From Dyadobacter sp. CY345 (lineage in GTDB: Bacteria > Bacteroidota > Bacteroidia > Cytophagales > Spirosomataceae), in the NCBI RefSeq assembly GCF_021502725.1, contig NZ_JAKFFS010000001.1, positions 310,001 to 374,000 of the forward strand: a stretch of DNA of 64,000 nucleotides, written 5' to 3'. The notes under the pieces are model-generated. The model ran no database searches and was not told the origin of the DNA. It was given only the letters and a program-made list of their open reading frames with translations. The position numbers and the translations under genes are program-made. Positions 44,478-54,279 of this stretch are shown here, one piece after another (the stretch's first letter is position 1; every line of letters starts with the position of its first letter).

Positions 44478-45074
44478 TTGTTTCGTTACTTCCTCATTTA
44501 CAAACCGTTCGGAATGCTTTCACAGTTTAGTCGTGAAGGCGAACATGCCACATTAGCCGATCTGGATTTTATTTTTCCAAAAGATATTTATCCGGTTGGG
44601 CGTCTGGATGCTGACAGTGAAGGTCTGCTTTTACTGACCAATGATAATTACCTCAAAACAAAATTGCTTGAACCAAGAAATCGCCACAAACGGACTTATT
44701 ATGTTCAGGTGGAAGGTGAGATAACAGAAAATGCTTGTTTAGAATTAGCAGACGGAGTAAAAATTTCGATCAATGGGAAGTCTTATCTGACTTTGCCTGC
44801 ATCCGCTTCACCCGTTGATGAACCAACTTTGCCTGAGCGTAATCCACCCATTCGTTTTAGAAAGAACATTCCAACTTCCTGGGTATCCATTACGCTGCAT
44901 GAAGGTAAAAATCGTCAGGTTCGCCGGATGACGGCTGCTGTCGGATTTCCAACTTTACGTCTAGTCCGCTGGGCAATCGGGAAAATTTCATTAGCAGATT
45001 TTGAAGGTGGAGGAGCTAAACCAGGGGACGTATGGGAAGTTACGGAAAAGGAAGTCCGGGCCCTCACACTTTGA
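44478..45074 (+). CDS. RluE-type 23S rRNA pseudouridine synthase
   Basis: A 198-aa enzyme with a TTG start (MFRYFLIYKPFGMLSQF, the family start). The catalytic Asp is in VGRLDADSEGLLLLTND. Later blocks are KRTYYVQVEGEI and SWVSITLHEGKNRQVRRMTAAVGFPTLRLVRWAIG. It has no S4 domain at the N-terminus, so it is the RluE-like branch of the RsuA family, which modifies U2457 of 23S rRNA. The exact position modified is inferred. Confidence 0.88.
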   Translation: MFRYFLIYKPFGMLSQFSREGEHATLADLDFIFPKDIYPVGRLDADSEGLLLLTNDNYLKTKLLEPRNRHKRTYYVQVEGEITENACLELADGVKISINGKSYLTLPASASPVDEPTLPERNPPIRFRKNIPTSWVSITLHEGKNRQVRRMTAAVGFPTLRLVRWAIGKISLADFEGGGAKPGDVWEVTEKEVRALTL

Positions 45075-45109
45075 GCTGAAAACTTACTTGATAAAACAAC
45101 TATCGGGAC

Positions 45110-45139
45110 TTGCCAAACCGGATAGAAGGGTTAATTTTG
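45110..45139 (+). promoter_or_regulatory. Promoter of mutS
   Basis: TTG at 45110-45112, exactly 19 bases, TAATTTTG at 45132-45139: a full Bacteroidota promoter. The mutS TTG start is 31 bases downstream of the box. Confidence 0.75.
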
Positions 45140-45169
45140 TAGTTATCCTGTTTTCAAAATCATTATTAG

Positions 45170-47791
45170 TTGGCAAAGGAACAAAAAGAAACTCCGCTTA
45201 ACAAACAGTATAATCAGATAAAAGCCAAGTATCCCGGCGCATTACTTCTGTTTCGGGTTGGCGATTTTTACGAAACATTCGGAGAAGATGCAATTCGTGC
45301 ATCCAAAATTCTTGGCATCGTATTGACGCGCCGAAATAACGGTGGAGCGCATGAAGAACTTGCTGGTTTTCCACATCATTCGTTAGATAATTATCTTCCA
45401 AAACTGGTTCGGGCTGGAGAGCGTGTTGCCATTTGCGACCAGCTTGAAGATCCTTCAACAGCTAAGGGAATTGTAAAACGCGGCGTTACCGAATTGGTTA
45501 CGCCTGGTGTTTCCATGAATGATAATGTACTGGATACACGCAGAAATAATTATCTGGCTGCCGTTCATGTGGGTTCTGACGATTCGTATGGAATTGCTTT
45601 CCTGGATATTTCCACCGGAGAATTTATGACTGCACAAGGCAATGCTGCCTATGTGGACAAAATGCTGCAAGGTTTTACGCCGTCTGAGGTTTTGTTTTGT
45701 AAGAAACATAAACAGGAATTTAACCAGCTTTTCGGTGGTAAATTTCATACTTTCCAACTGGAAGACTGGTGTTTTGGATATGATTACGGCTATGAACAGC
45801 TAACCACGCATTTCAATACAACGACCTTGAAAGGTTATGGTATTGAAAACCTGACACTCGGTATCATTGCAGCCGGCGTAATTCTTCACTATTTAAAAGA
45901 AACAGAGCATAAGGAAGTAAGCCATATTAGCCGTGTGACCAGGCTGGAAGAGGAAAAATATGTCTGGCTTGATCGTTTCACAGTCAGGAATCTTGAACTT
46001 GTTTTTCCGCAGCAGGAAGGCGGCGTTCCGTTGATTCAGATTCTGGATCAGACGGTTACACCAATGGGGGCGAGGTTGCTAAGGCGTTGGGTTGTTTTAC
46101 CATTAAAAGAAAAATTGCCAATCGATGAGCGACTTGATACGGTTGAGTTTTTTCTTCAAAACGACGAATTGCATGAGTCTATAACACAGCATCTCAAACA
46201 GATCGGAGATCTGGAACGATTGATTTCAAAGGTGGCGGTTCGGCGGATTAGTCCTCGCGAGATGGTTCAGCTGAAAAAATCATTGAAACAAATTGGTCCG
46301 ATCAAAGAAATATTGGGTAAAATTGCTTCGACCCATACCAGTTATGCCGTGTTGAGCAAGTATGCAGATCAGCTAAATCTTTGCACGTTTTTGATTGATA
46401 AAATTGAAAAGGAGTTGAGAGAAGATGCGCCGCTGCTGATCAACCAGGGTGGAATGATTAAAAGTGGTATTGATGCTGAACTGGATGAATTACACGCAAT
46501 TTCCCGTGAAGGAAAAGGTTTCCTTTTGAAACTTCAAAATGAGGAAATGGAGCGTACTGGAATTCCGTCTTTGAAAATCGCGTATAACCGGGTTTTTGGC
46601 TATTATCTCGAAGTTACCAATTCACATAAAAATAAAGTTCCCGAAGAATGGATACGCAAGCAGACGCTTGTTAACTGTGAACGTTATATCACGCCGGAAT
46701 TAAAGGAATATGAAGAGAAAATTCTTAACGCTGAGGACAAAATTTCAGCCATTGAATTTCGGATTTTCTCAGCTTTGATTTTAACTGCTGCTGAATATGT
46801 TGGCACAATTCAGCAAAATGCTATCGTCATTTCCTCCCTTGATGCACTTGGCTCTTTCGCTTCAATTGCGAAGAAGAATAATTATGTAAAACCGGTTATT
46901 AATGACGAAAAAATCCTGGAAATAAAAGACGGCCGTCATGCGGTAATCGAACAGCAATTGCCTTTGGGTGAGAGTTACGTCCCAAATGATGTGTATCTGG
47001 ATAATGAAACGCAGCAGATTATTATCATTACTGGCCCTAACATGGCAGGTAAATCGGCCTTGCTTCGTCAAACTGCTTTAATCGTTCTGATGGCGCAAAT
47101 GGGCTGTTATGTTCCTGCGAAAGCGGCAACGATCGGCATTGTTGACAAAATATTCACGAGGGTAGGAGCCAGCGATAACCTGAGCCGTGGAGAAAGTACA
47201 TTCATGGTCGAAATGACGGAAACAGCTAGTATCCTGAATAATTTAAGTGACCGGAGTCTTGTACTTATGGACGAGATTGGTAGGGGTACGAGCACTTATG
47301 ACGGCGTTTCCATAGCCTGGGCAATTACGGAATATTTGCATAACCAGCCTTTGGTAAAACCTAAAACACTTTTTGCAACACATTATCACGAATTAAATCA
47401 GCTCGCTGACGATTTTCCGCGCATCAAAAACTTCAATGTTGCCGTAAAGGAAGTTGATAACAAAGTGATTTTTCTTCGCAAGTTAAAACCCGGAGGCAGC
47501 GCACATAGTTTTGGTATCCATGTGGCACAGATTGCCGGAATGCCTCAGCCGATAGTGTTACGCGCAAGTGAGATTATGCATCACCTTGAAAAAGATCATG
47601 TAGCCGAAAAGCACACCAAAAAGATCAAGGAGATGCCAAAAAATAATTTCCAGTTAAGCATTTTTGAACCGACAGATCCAAGGCTCGAACAACTAAAAGA
47701 AAGCTTGTCTCTGATCGATGTGAATACGTTATCACCGATTGAAGCGCTTCTGAAATTAAATGAGTTTCAGAAAATGATTCAGAAAAAATAG
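45170..47791 (+). CDS. mutS: DNA mismatch repair protein MutS
   Basis: An 873-aa mismatch-recognition ATPase starting at TTG ([20 protein letters not shown]). The mismatch-binding FYE motif is in [15 protein letters not shown] (residues 28-42). The ATPase domain has the Walker A block [13 protein letters not shown] (about 620), [19 protein letters not shown], Walker [16 protein letters not shown] and [16 protein letters not shown]. The helical C-terminal tail is present, so the gene is intact and of normal length. MutL is not in the window. Confidence 0.97.
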   Translation: MAKEQKETPLNKQYNQIKAKYPGALLLFRVGDFYETFGEDAIRASKILGIVLTRRNNGGAHEELAGFPHHSLDNYLPKLVRAGERVAICDQLEDPSTAKGIVKRGVTELVTPGVSMNDNVLDTRRNNYLAAVHVGSDDSYGIAFLDISTGEFMTAQGNAAYVDKMLQGFTPSEVLFCKKHKQEFNQLFGGKFHTFQLEDWCFGYDYGYEQLTTHFNTTTLKGYGIENLTLGIIAAGVILHYLKETEHKEVSHISRVTRLEEEKYVWLDRFTVRNLELVFPQQEGGVPLIQILDQTVTPMGARLLRRWVVLPLKEKLPIDERLDTVEFFLQNDELHESITQHLKQIGDLERLISKVAVRRISPREMVQLKKSLKQIGPIKEILGKIASTHTSYAVLSKYADQLNLCTFLIDKIEKELREDAPLLINQGGMIKSGIDAELDELHAISREGKGFLLKLQNEEMERTGIPSLKIAYNRVFGYYLEVTNSHKNKVPEEWIRKQTLVNCERYITPELKEYEEKILNAEDKISAIEFRIFSALILTAAEYVGTIQQNAIVISSLDALGSFASIAKKNNYVKPVINDEKILEIKDGRHAVIEQQLPLGESYVPNDVYLDNETQQIIIITGPNMAGKSALLRQTALIVLMAQMGCYVPAKAATIGIVDKIFTRVGASDNLSRGESTFMVEMTETASILNNLSDRSLVLMDEIGRGTSTYDGVSIAWAITEYLHNQPLVKPKTLFATHYHELNQLADDFPRIKNFNVAVKEVDNKVIFLRKLKPGGSAHSFGIHVAQIAGMPQPIVLRASEIMHHLEKDHVAEKHTKKIKEMPKNNFQLSIFEPTDPRLEQLKESLSLIDVNTLSPIEALLKLNEFQKMIQKK

Positions 47792-47844
47792 TACAGGCGG
47801 CGTAAGCTGCGACCTTTTTATTTAATAAACTCCTAATCTTTTTT

Positions 47845-49035
47845 ATGAAAAATTTGACGCGTTATCAATTGATGGCCATGATGTTCCTGCTCTATTTTAT
47901 ATGGGGCTCGTGGTATGGCCAGATGAGTAAGTACATGTTTAATGAGTTGGGTGCGACGGGCGTACAAGTGGGTGGAGCATATGCCGCTTTTTCAATTGCG
48001 ATGATCATTGCCCCATTTTTTGTCGGCATGATTGCGGATCGTTATTTCGCTGCACAGAAAGTTCTCGGTATTTTAAGCCTGGCGGGTGCAGCGTTATTGT
48101 ACGTGATTACAGGAATTAAGGACGCAGATACATTTTTTTGGGTGATTTTGGCATATTGTGTCACATTTGCTCCAACGATGGCTTTGACAACTTCAATCGC
48201 CATGCAACATGTTCAGGATACTGAAAAAGATTTCCCAACCATTCGTGTTATGGGAACGGTTGCCTGGATCGTTGTTTCAAATATTATCGGATATTACGGG
48301 TTTGGAGACAGCGTTATGATTTTCAAAATCTCGATGGTGGCTTCGGCAGTGCTTGGTGTTTATTCTTTTTTCCTTCCAAACACGCCTCCAAAACCGAACA
48401 CAAGCACGTCATTTTCTGATATTTTAGGCCTTGATGCTTTCAAACTTTTCAAGGACCGTTCTTTCGCCATTTTCTTTGTTTCTTCTTTGTTGATCTGTAT
48501 TCCATTGTCATTTTATTATGCCATGGCAAACCCGTCTTTGACTGATTCAGGTATGACAAATGTTGAAAACAAAATGTCGCTCGGACAGGCTTCGGAAGTA
48601 GTTTTCATGTTGCTTATTCCCCTGGCTTTCCGCAAGTTTGGTGTTAAATGGATGTTGGTCGTTGGACTAATTGCCTGGATCGTCCGTTTCATCGGATTTG
48701 GTTATGGTGACGCGAGCAGTGAATGGTTACTTTACATGGCCATTATTCTTCATGGTGTTTGTTATGACTTTTTCTTCGTAACTGGTCAGATTTATACGGA
48801 TAGCAAAGCAGGGGAAAAATATCGTTCGTCGGCTCAGGGACTTATTACCATCGCGACTTATGGTATTGGTATGGGCATTGGTTCATGGATCGCGGGTATT
48901 GTCGCAGATACTTACACGGTAAATGGTGTTAAAGACTGGACAAGCATCTGGATGGTTCCGGCAGGTATTGCTGCAGTGGTTCTCGTTTTATTTGTCTTGT
49001 TCTTTAAGGATAATAAGGTGAAGGCTGAGAGTTGA
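47845..49035 (+). CDS. Nucleoside:H+ symporter of the NupG/XapB type (MFS)
   Basis: A 396-aa membrane protein with about 12 hydrophobic segments, matching the Nuc_H_symport family. Features: FLLYFIWGSWYGQMSKYMFNELGATGVQVG at the start, ALTTSIAMQHVQDTEKDFPTIRVMGTVAWI in the middle, and ILHGVCYDFFFVTGQIYTDSKAGEKYRSSAQGLITI near the end. It probably imports nucleosides with protons. It lies 53 bases after mutS; no common promoter is evident between them. Confidence 0.9.
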   Translation: MKNLTRYQLMAMMFLLYFIWGSWYGQMSKYMFNELGATGVQVGGAYAAFSIAMIIAPFFVGMIADRYFAAQKVLGILSLAGAALLYVITGIKDADTFFWVILAYCVTFAPTMALTTSIAMQHVQDTEKDFPTIRVMGTVAWIVVSNIIGYYGFGDSVMIFKISMVASAVLGVYSFFLPNTPPKPNTSTSFSDILGLDAFKLFKDRSFAIFFVSSLLICIPLSFYYAMANPSLTDSGMTNVENKMSLGQASEVVFMLLIPLAFRKFGVKWMLVVGLIAWIVRFIGFGYGDASSEWLLYMAIILHGVCYDFFFVTGQIYTDSKAGEKYRSSAQGLITIATYGIGMGIGSWIAGIVADTYTVNGVKDWTSIWMVPAGIAAVVLVLFVLFFKDNKVKAES

Positions 49036-49073
49036 TTTCAGGTTTTACGCAAAGCAGAAAAGTTTAAAAAGTG

Positions 49074-49105
49074 AAGGTCGCAAAGTTTTATTTGCGGCCT
49101 TTTTG
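49074..49105 (+). terminator. Terminator after the nucleoside permease
   Basis: AAGGTCGCAAA (49074-49084) pairs with TTTGCGGCCTT (49091-49101), one G-T pair, followed by TTTG, 38 bases after the stop. Confidence 0.75.
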
Positions 49106-49151
49106 TCTGTTCCGAATTGATTGCTCTAATTTAATTTGTAGTTTTTACAAC

Positions 49152-49187
49152 AAAAAAGTCATCAAGTTGGAAACCTGATGACTTTTT
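49152..49187. terminator. Bidirectional terminator before the RRM gene
   Basis: AAAAAAGTCATCA pairs with TGATGACTTTTTT around GTTGGAAACC. It can end the minus-strand RRM transcript, 43 bases beyond its stop, and residual plus-strand transcription. Confidence 0.8.
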
Positions 49188-49229
49188 TCGATTATTTATA
49201 TTTTTCGTCAATTTTAAATCAACAATTTC

Positions 49230-49751
49230 TTACCAATCGTCTCTGTCTCTCGAATCACCTCTTTTCGATCCGCCACCTTTTTTATAGTCTCCGTCTCTTC
49301 CGCCACGCCCGTAGTCAGATTTTGGTTTTCCACCATATCCGCCGCTTCCTCCTCCGTAACCACCACCGCTGTTTCCACCACCGCTATAACCTCCACCGGC
49401 TGGCTTGTTTCTTCCGAAATTTGCACTTCTGTCACTTCCACTTGTGCTGCCGCCGCCGCTGCTTCCACTTCCACCACTACTTGGTCTTGGCTGATCTCCC
49501 GGGGTTCTTTCTTTTTTCTGCGATTCGTTAACTACTAATGGTCTGCCGTACATTTCGACCCCATTCAACTCACTTATGGCTAGTTTAGCCTGTTCCTCAT
49601 CAGGCATTTCTACAAACCCAAACCCCTTGCTTTGACGTGTAATTTTGTCAATAATAATTTTTGCGGAGCTTACTTCACCAAATTTCTCAAAAGCTTCACG
49701 CAACTCGCTTTCTTTTAACTTAAAAGAAAGACTCCCAACAAAAATGTCCAT
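49230..49751 (-). CDS. RRM-type RNA-binding protein with Gly-rich tail
   Basis: A 173-aa protein with one RRM (residues 1-80: RNP-2 DIFVGSL, RNP-1 KGFGFVEM) followed by a Gly/Ser/Arg-rich tail (GGSGSSGGGSTSG, GGGYSGGGNSGGGYGGG, then RGGRDGDYKKGG). Bacterial RRM proteins bind single-stranded RNA and are often cold- or stress-induced. The RGG-like tail could allow condensate formation, which is inference. The gene is isolated from its neighbours. Confidence 0.92.
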   Translation of the reverse strand: MDIFVGSLSFKLKESELREAFEKFGEVSSAKIIIDKITRQSKGFGFVEMPDEEQAKLAISELNGVEMYGRPLVVNESQKKERTPGDQPRPSSGGSGSSGGGSTSGSDRSANFGRNKPAGGGYSGGGNSGGGYGGGSGGYGGKPKSDYGRGGRDGDYKKGGGSKRGDSRDRDDW

Positions 49752-49796
49752 AGAAATGCCTGTTTTTTTAATTTTGTTTTGTTCTGTTAAATATAT

Positions 49797-50624
49797 TTAT
49801 TTTAACTGATATGCTACTACACTATTTTTGAAAAATGTTGGGACATAGACAATCTTTTTAACCAAATCGTATCCAATATCTGCTGTATTGCTGGTTTGAG
49901 GTCTTGTATCAAGAATCAATTCTTTCGATCCTTCTTTAACATAATAGACTGCACCAGCCCAGCAAGACACGATGTATTCTCCCGGTTTTACCTGTTCAAT
50001 GCCGTCCGTACTTTTTTCCAGTCCGTCAACTATGGTTGTTGGTTTTTTGTTAGCGTCCAGTCTGATCAGCGCGCCGCTATCCAAAATCAGCAAGTCTGAA
50101 CCAACTGCAAGCAAACCATTCGGACGGGTCAGTGTTTCATAGTAAGTAGAAACAACTCCGTCTTTCAACAAATGCACTTTATGCAGATCTGAATCTGACA
50201 CGTAAATATTTCCTTTGGAATCAATTGTCAGATCATTCAGGAATTTTGATCCTTCTACCGGATATTTTTTTAAGATTTTACCAGTTTTAAAATCAATTTC
50301 GACGATGTCAGTCACGTCGGCCACATAAAATTTTGAACCGAGTTTGCCCATCCCTTTGGGCGCATGCAGACCTGTCACCCAATTCAAATTGACTATTTTT
50401 CCATCAAGTCCAACTTTTCCAATCGCACCTTTGCCATCTTTCTCACCAGCTTTTCCATCAATTTGAGCCACATACAACATTTTGTCACTGGCACTATAAA
50501 ATACAGATTCTGGAACCGGAATTGTTGCTTCCGTTGCCCAGATTTCTGTTAACGAGCTTTGCCCCTGAGTAGCCAATGCGGTGGCAGATAATACTGCTGC
50601 GAATAGAATGTTCTTGGTTTTCAT
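49797..50624 (-). CDS. Exported SMP-30/gluconolactonase-like beta-propeller
   Basis: A 275-aa secreted protein with signal peptide MKTKNILFAAVLSATALATQGQ and a repeating beta-propeller pattern: GLHAPKGMGKLGSKFYVADVTDIVEIDF, FLNDLTIDSKGNIYVSDSDLHKVHLL, RPNGLLAVGSDLLILDSG. The SMP-30-like metal ligands (Asn and Asp in the NDL and DSD segments) are plausible. A lactonase role on oxidised sugars would fit the nearby oxidoreductase and DUF1080 genes, but is not proven. Confidence 0.8.
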   Translation of the reverse strand: MKTKNILFAAVLSATALATQGQSSLTEIWATEATIPVPESVFYSASDKMLYVAQIDGKAGEKDGKGAIGKVGLDGKIVNLNWVTGLHAPKGMGKLGSKFYVADVTDIVEIDFKTGKILKKYPVEGSKFLNDLTIDSKGNIYVSDSDLHKVHLLKDGVVSTYYETLTRPNGLLAVGSDLLILDSGALIRLDANKKPTTIVDGLEKSTDGIEQVKPGEYIVSCWAGAVYYVKEGSKELILDTRPQTSNTADIGYDLVKKIVYVPTFFKNSVVAYQLK

Positions 50625-50715
50625 ATACTTTTGCAGAATTTGCTTTTTATTTAAATTAAGGATTGATACCAGTATATCATAAAATTGTTATACCAAAACT
50701 AAATAAAAAAACAAT

Positions 50716-50749
50716 AAAAAAGTCCGGACGGAAGCGACCGGACTTTTTT
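50716..50749 (-). terminator. Terminator after the HEAT-DUF1080 gene
   Basis: AAAAAAGTCCGG (50716-50727) pairs perfectly with CCGGACTTTTTT (50738-50749) across a 10-base loop, 20 bases beyond the minus-strand stop. The same hairpin also works on the plus strand. Confidence 0.85.
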
Positions 50750-50769
50750 AAATTTTCTTCAAAAGTATA

Positions 50770-53700
50770 TCACTTTTTCTTTTTTGCTTTTTTCTTACCT
50801 GCAACAGGCTCTTCGGCAGTTTTTGCTAAATCTTTGATACGGATGTTTCTGAACTTAACAGGAGAACCGTGCCCAAGAAATCCGATATAACCCGAAGTGT
50901 TTTTTAGTCCCGGATGATCACGGTGGTCGGCGGTACCATTTTTACTGGCTTCCGCAAGGTCACCCTCAGTGATAACTGTTCCGTTTAAAGTCACTTTAAT
51001 TTTCGAGCCTTTTAAATAAATTTCTTCGTAATTCCATTCACCAAGCGGTTTCAGGTAACCACGTTTTGCAGGAATAATTCCGTAAGCCGAACCATGATAC
51101 TGATACTCTTTCAGATTTTTATAGATGTCTGCATCATTATCCAAAATCTGGATTTCCGTACCGACATAGGCAGCATCACCTTCCATCGGTGTACGAATTC
51201 CCAACCCGTTGTTTGCACCCGGCGTAAGCTGGAACTCGAAACGGAAAATGAAGTCGCTGTATTGATCTTTTGAATACAAATTACCCTTTCCACCACCTTT
51301 TGGATCCAAAACCATTTCCCCGTTTTGGCTGGTGTAATCCGTGGTATTTCCAGTCCATTCGTGCATATTGGTACCATCAAACAAAACTTTGTAACCTTCT
51401 TTCTTCTCTTCATCGGAAAGTACAAAAGGTTCAGGACGAGGTATTTCACGAACAAAAATATCGCGGTAATAAACAATGTTTCCGTGCGCCTGTAATTCCA
51501 GTTGTTCTTTTACAAAAATCGGTAAGTTACGATCCCAGTAATTTTCAAGAATTACATTATCAACCACGCGTTCGCCGTTCAACTCAACAGTTACTCTGTC
51601 GCCAATCATGGTAATGTGAAAATTATTCCAGTCACCAATCGCGTTATCTGCCAGTTTGGTTGGGTTTTTAGGATTTTTTGCGTTGTTATACAAACCGCCC
51701 GAACCTACCTGCGCGCCAACTTCTACACGTGAAGTATCCCAGATTTGAACCTGAGGAGTTCCGCGAAGATAAATTCCCGCATCACCTTTCGACTCAATTT
51801 TCCAATCTACATACATTTCAAAATCACCGTATTGTTTTACCGTACACAGGTTATCGCCATGACCAGAAAATACAAGTTCCCCGTTTTTCGCTGCCCAACC
51901 GGTTTTCATCACTTCATCTGCTTTTTTCTGTTTGAAAGCCAGAGAATCAGCACTCATTTTTCCACGAGCGATCGGATTTTCCACCAAACCTTTCCAGCCC
52001 GTCAAGTCTTTTCCATTGAAAAGGGATACGAAACCCTCACCGGCAGGCATTTCAGCTAAGTGCTTACGGATCGATTCTTTTTGGTATTCAGCATCCTGTC
52101 CTTTCAGTACCGAAGATGTTTTTGTCAACAAAGAACGAACGTCTTCCCCTGTGAAATTTTTATTTGCCAGGGCGATATTCATGACGGCCATCGCAGATGC
52201 CTGTTGGACAGCACCTGATTCGTCCAGATATTTTCCGGCGAGAAGCAGCGCATTAAAAGTTTTATACCTTACGAGCTCTTTCAAGATCAATTCTTTTTGA
52301 GCATCCGTTTTTGCAATGTCCATGGCATTGTGAAGCATCAGAACTTTGTTAACCGGTGTTTTTGTCGATTTGGAAACACCTGCAACGTAACCCGTCAGCG
52401 CAAGATTGAAATCTTCCGCATCAGCTGACTTTTTAGCTATGGCCAAAAGTTCATTGGCCGCACTGGCATCTGTCCAGTTTGAAAGCGCGGATATGGCTGC
52501 CTTTTTCGAAACAGCATCCCCTGAATTATAAGAGGAAACAACAGAACTTAAAGCCTTATTTCCACCAATACTTACTAGTACTGCAAGATATCGCGATTGT
52601 TTGTCAGCAGGAGAAGCGGTTATTTGTTTTAGTATAACATCACTTTGTGCCATTGCATTTCCAGAACCTTTAACGCCTGTAATAATCCCTTTCTGAACCG
52701 CTGCAATTTCTTCCGTACTGTTTACAGAATTTAAAAATGTAAATAAGAGAGGAAGATCGTTAGATGTCGCCAATGATTTCAAGGCATTGAATGCTGCTGT
52801 GTTGACTTGCGGATTAGCATTGTTCAGGAGCGCAGTGACTACATTCATTTTTGAACTTGCCGCTCTAGCCGCCAATACATCAATGACAGCTGGCTGCGCC
52901 GTGACCGGCAAAGCTGGCAATGCCGTAGCAAGCTGATCAACAACAGTATTTCCCTTTAAAGTAAGAAGCGTATTTTTTACAGCCTGGATTTCGGCAGCGG
53001 TACCTTTTTTCAAGATCGGAATCAGAGCAGGCAGGCTGCTTTCCCCACCAATTTTTCCGGCAGACCAGATTGCAGCCATTTTCACTTTTGCATCTTTCGA
53101 AGCCAGTGATTTGGTAATGGCTGGCAACGCATCTTTGGATTCAGCACGGCCGAGCATATAAATAATTTCAGCCTGAACTTCCGGTTTCGCTTTTTTCATC
53201 GCATTAAGCCAGGGCGTTGTTCCATCCGCCATGGTATATTTCTGACCAAGTTTCAAAGCTGCTGCACGATATTCCGGATCGGTACTTTCCATAGCCTTCA
53301 CCAACACCGGAACACTTTCACGTTTTTTGCTGTCTGCATAAATTTTCAAAGCAGCAGAACGGGTATTGGTTTGTTTAATATCAACCAATGAATTGATAAG
53401 CGAAAGCGCGGCCTTGTCAGCAATCGGTGCATTGCCTGTTAAAGACAAACGTGACAAATAGTTTAGATACACAGCGGTCGAGTTAGCTTCATCGTACAAG
53501 TAATTTGCCTTGTTTGCCGCAGCTGCCAAAATCGCCTCCGATGAAGGAACACCGATTTCAGAAAGTGCAAACAAACTTACTTTACGAAGATTTAAATCAT
53601 CACTAACCGCCGTTTTTTCAATCGCCGGGGCAGCTTCCTCGTAGAGACTTCCACCCAATGCCTCGGTAATTGAAATCTGAGGATTACCTTTTGCGCTGGC

Positions 53701-54216
53701 TAAACTTTGCAGCAACGCTTTTCCAGCTGTTTCTGATCCTATTCTTGCCAGCGTTCTTGCCGCCGGTCCTGATAATTTTTCGTCAGTCAGGAAAGTTGCC
53801 AGCGTAGGCACTGCTTCATCTTTACCAATTGTCTGCAACTGATAAATTAGAAATTGCTTGCTTTCCGGCGCCTCTACTTTTGACAGTGCTTCCACATAGG
53901 CATCAGCCGCTGTTTTGCGCAAGGCCTCTTTTCCAGCCTGGGCAGAATAATAAGTAAAACCACCCAAAGCATACTGCACTTTGCTGTCGTCACCTTTTCC
54001 TGGCGCGGCAAGCATCGTCGCGATTTGGACCAAACCTGGTTTTCCAAGTTCAGCCAGTTCGTCCATGCTTTTCTTCAATTGTAAAGCATTATCAGCCGGA
54101 AGTTGCGCTAATAAATCTGCAATCCGGGTTGATGTTGTTCTGTTTTTATCAAGCTGAGCCATTGCACCCGTATTCAACATACCGGTTGCGAGCAGCGCAT
54201 ATATAATTTTTTTCAT
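50770..54216 (-). CDS. HEAT-repeat protein with two DUF1080 domains
   Basis: A 1148-aa exported protein (signal MKKIIYALLATGMLNTGAMAQ). Residues about 25-720 are HEAT-type helical repeats, seen as recurring AAxxALGxIG-like units (e.g. AARTLARIGSETAGKALLQSLAS, KMAAIWSAGKIGGESSLPALIPIL). Two DUF1080 domains follow: about 730-930 (FVSLFNGKDLTGWKG) and about 942-1135 (YKVLFDGTNMHEWTG). DUF1080 proteins include 3-keto-glycoside hydrolases with a concanavalin-like fold. The tandem plus HEAT scaffold, with an exported Gfo/Idh protein next door, points to periplasmic 3-keto-sugar chemistry. That is inference from families and context. Confidence 0.9.
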   Translation of the reverse strand: MKKIIYALLATGMLNTGAMAQLDKNRTTSTRIADLLAQLPADNALQLKKSMDELAELGKPGLVQIATMLAAPGKGDDSKVQYALGGFTYYSAQAGKEALRKTAADAYVEALSKVEAPESKQFLIYQLQTIGKDEAVPTLATFLTDEKLSGPAARTLARIGSETAGKALLQSLASAKGNPQISITEALGGSLYEEAAPAIEKTAVSDDLNLRKVSLFALSEIGVPSSEAILAAAANKANYLYDEANSTAVYLNYLSRLSLTGNAPIADKAALSLINSLVDIKQTNTRSAALKIYADSKKRESVPVLVKAMESTDPEYRAAALKLGQKYTMADGTTPWLNAMKKAKPEVQAEIIYMLGRAESKDALPAITKSLASKDAKVKMAAIWSAGKIGGESSLPALIPILKKGTAAEIQAVKNTLLTLKGNTVVDQLATALPALPVTAQPAVIDVLAARAASSKMNVVTALLNNANPQVNTAAFNALKSLATSNDLPLLFTFLNSVNSTEEIAAVQKGIITGVKGSGNAMAQSDVILKQITASPADKQSRYLAVLVSIGGNKALSSVVSSYNSGDAVSKKAAISALSNWTDASAANELLAIAKKSADAEDFNLALTGYVAGVSKSTKTPVNKVLMLHNAMDIAKTDAQKELILKELVRYKTFNALLLAGKYLDESGAVQQASAMAVMNIALANKNFTGEDVRSLLTKTSSVLKGQDAEYQKESIRKHLAEMPAGEGFVSLFNGKDLTGWKGLVENPIARGKMSADSLAFKQKKADEVMKTGWAAKNGELVFSGHGDNLCTVKQYGDFEMYVDWKIESKGDAGIYLRGTPQVQIWDTSRVEVGAQVGSGGLYNNAKNPKNPTKLADNAIGDWNNFHITMIGDRVTVELNGERVVDNVILENYWDRNLPIFVKEQLELQAHGNIVYYRDIFVREIPRPEPFVLSDEEKKEGYKVLFDGTNMHEWTGNTTDYTSQNGEMVLDPKGGGKGNLYSKDQYSDFIFRFEFQLTPGANNGLGIRTPMEGDAAYVGTEIQILDNDADIYKNLKEYQYHGSAYGIIPAKRGYLKPLGEWNYEEIYLKGSKIKVTLNGTVITEGDLAEASKNGTADHRDHPGLKNTSGYIGFLGHGSPVKFRNIRIKDLAKTAEEPVAGKKKAKKKK

Positions 54217-54279
54217 GATTTATTTTAAATGAATGAAACGCTGTAATTTTCTTGTTTTGAGATATTTACAGCCAGATAT

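Noticed and set aside
49214..49531. Long frames overlapping the Gly-rich tail of the RRM gene
   Set aside because: They are produced by the repetitive Gly codons; the RRM frame has the RNP motifs and a normal start.
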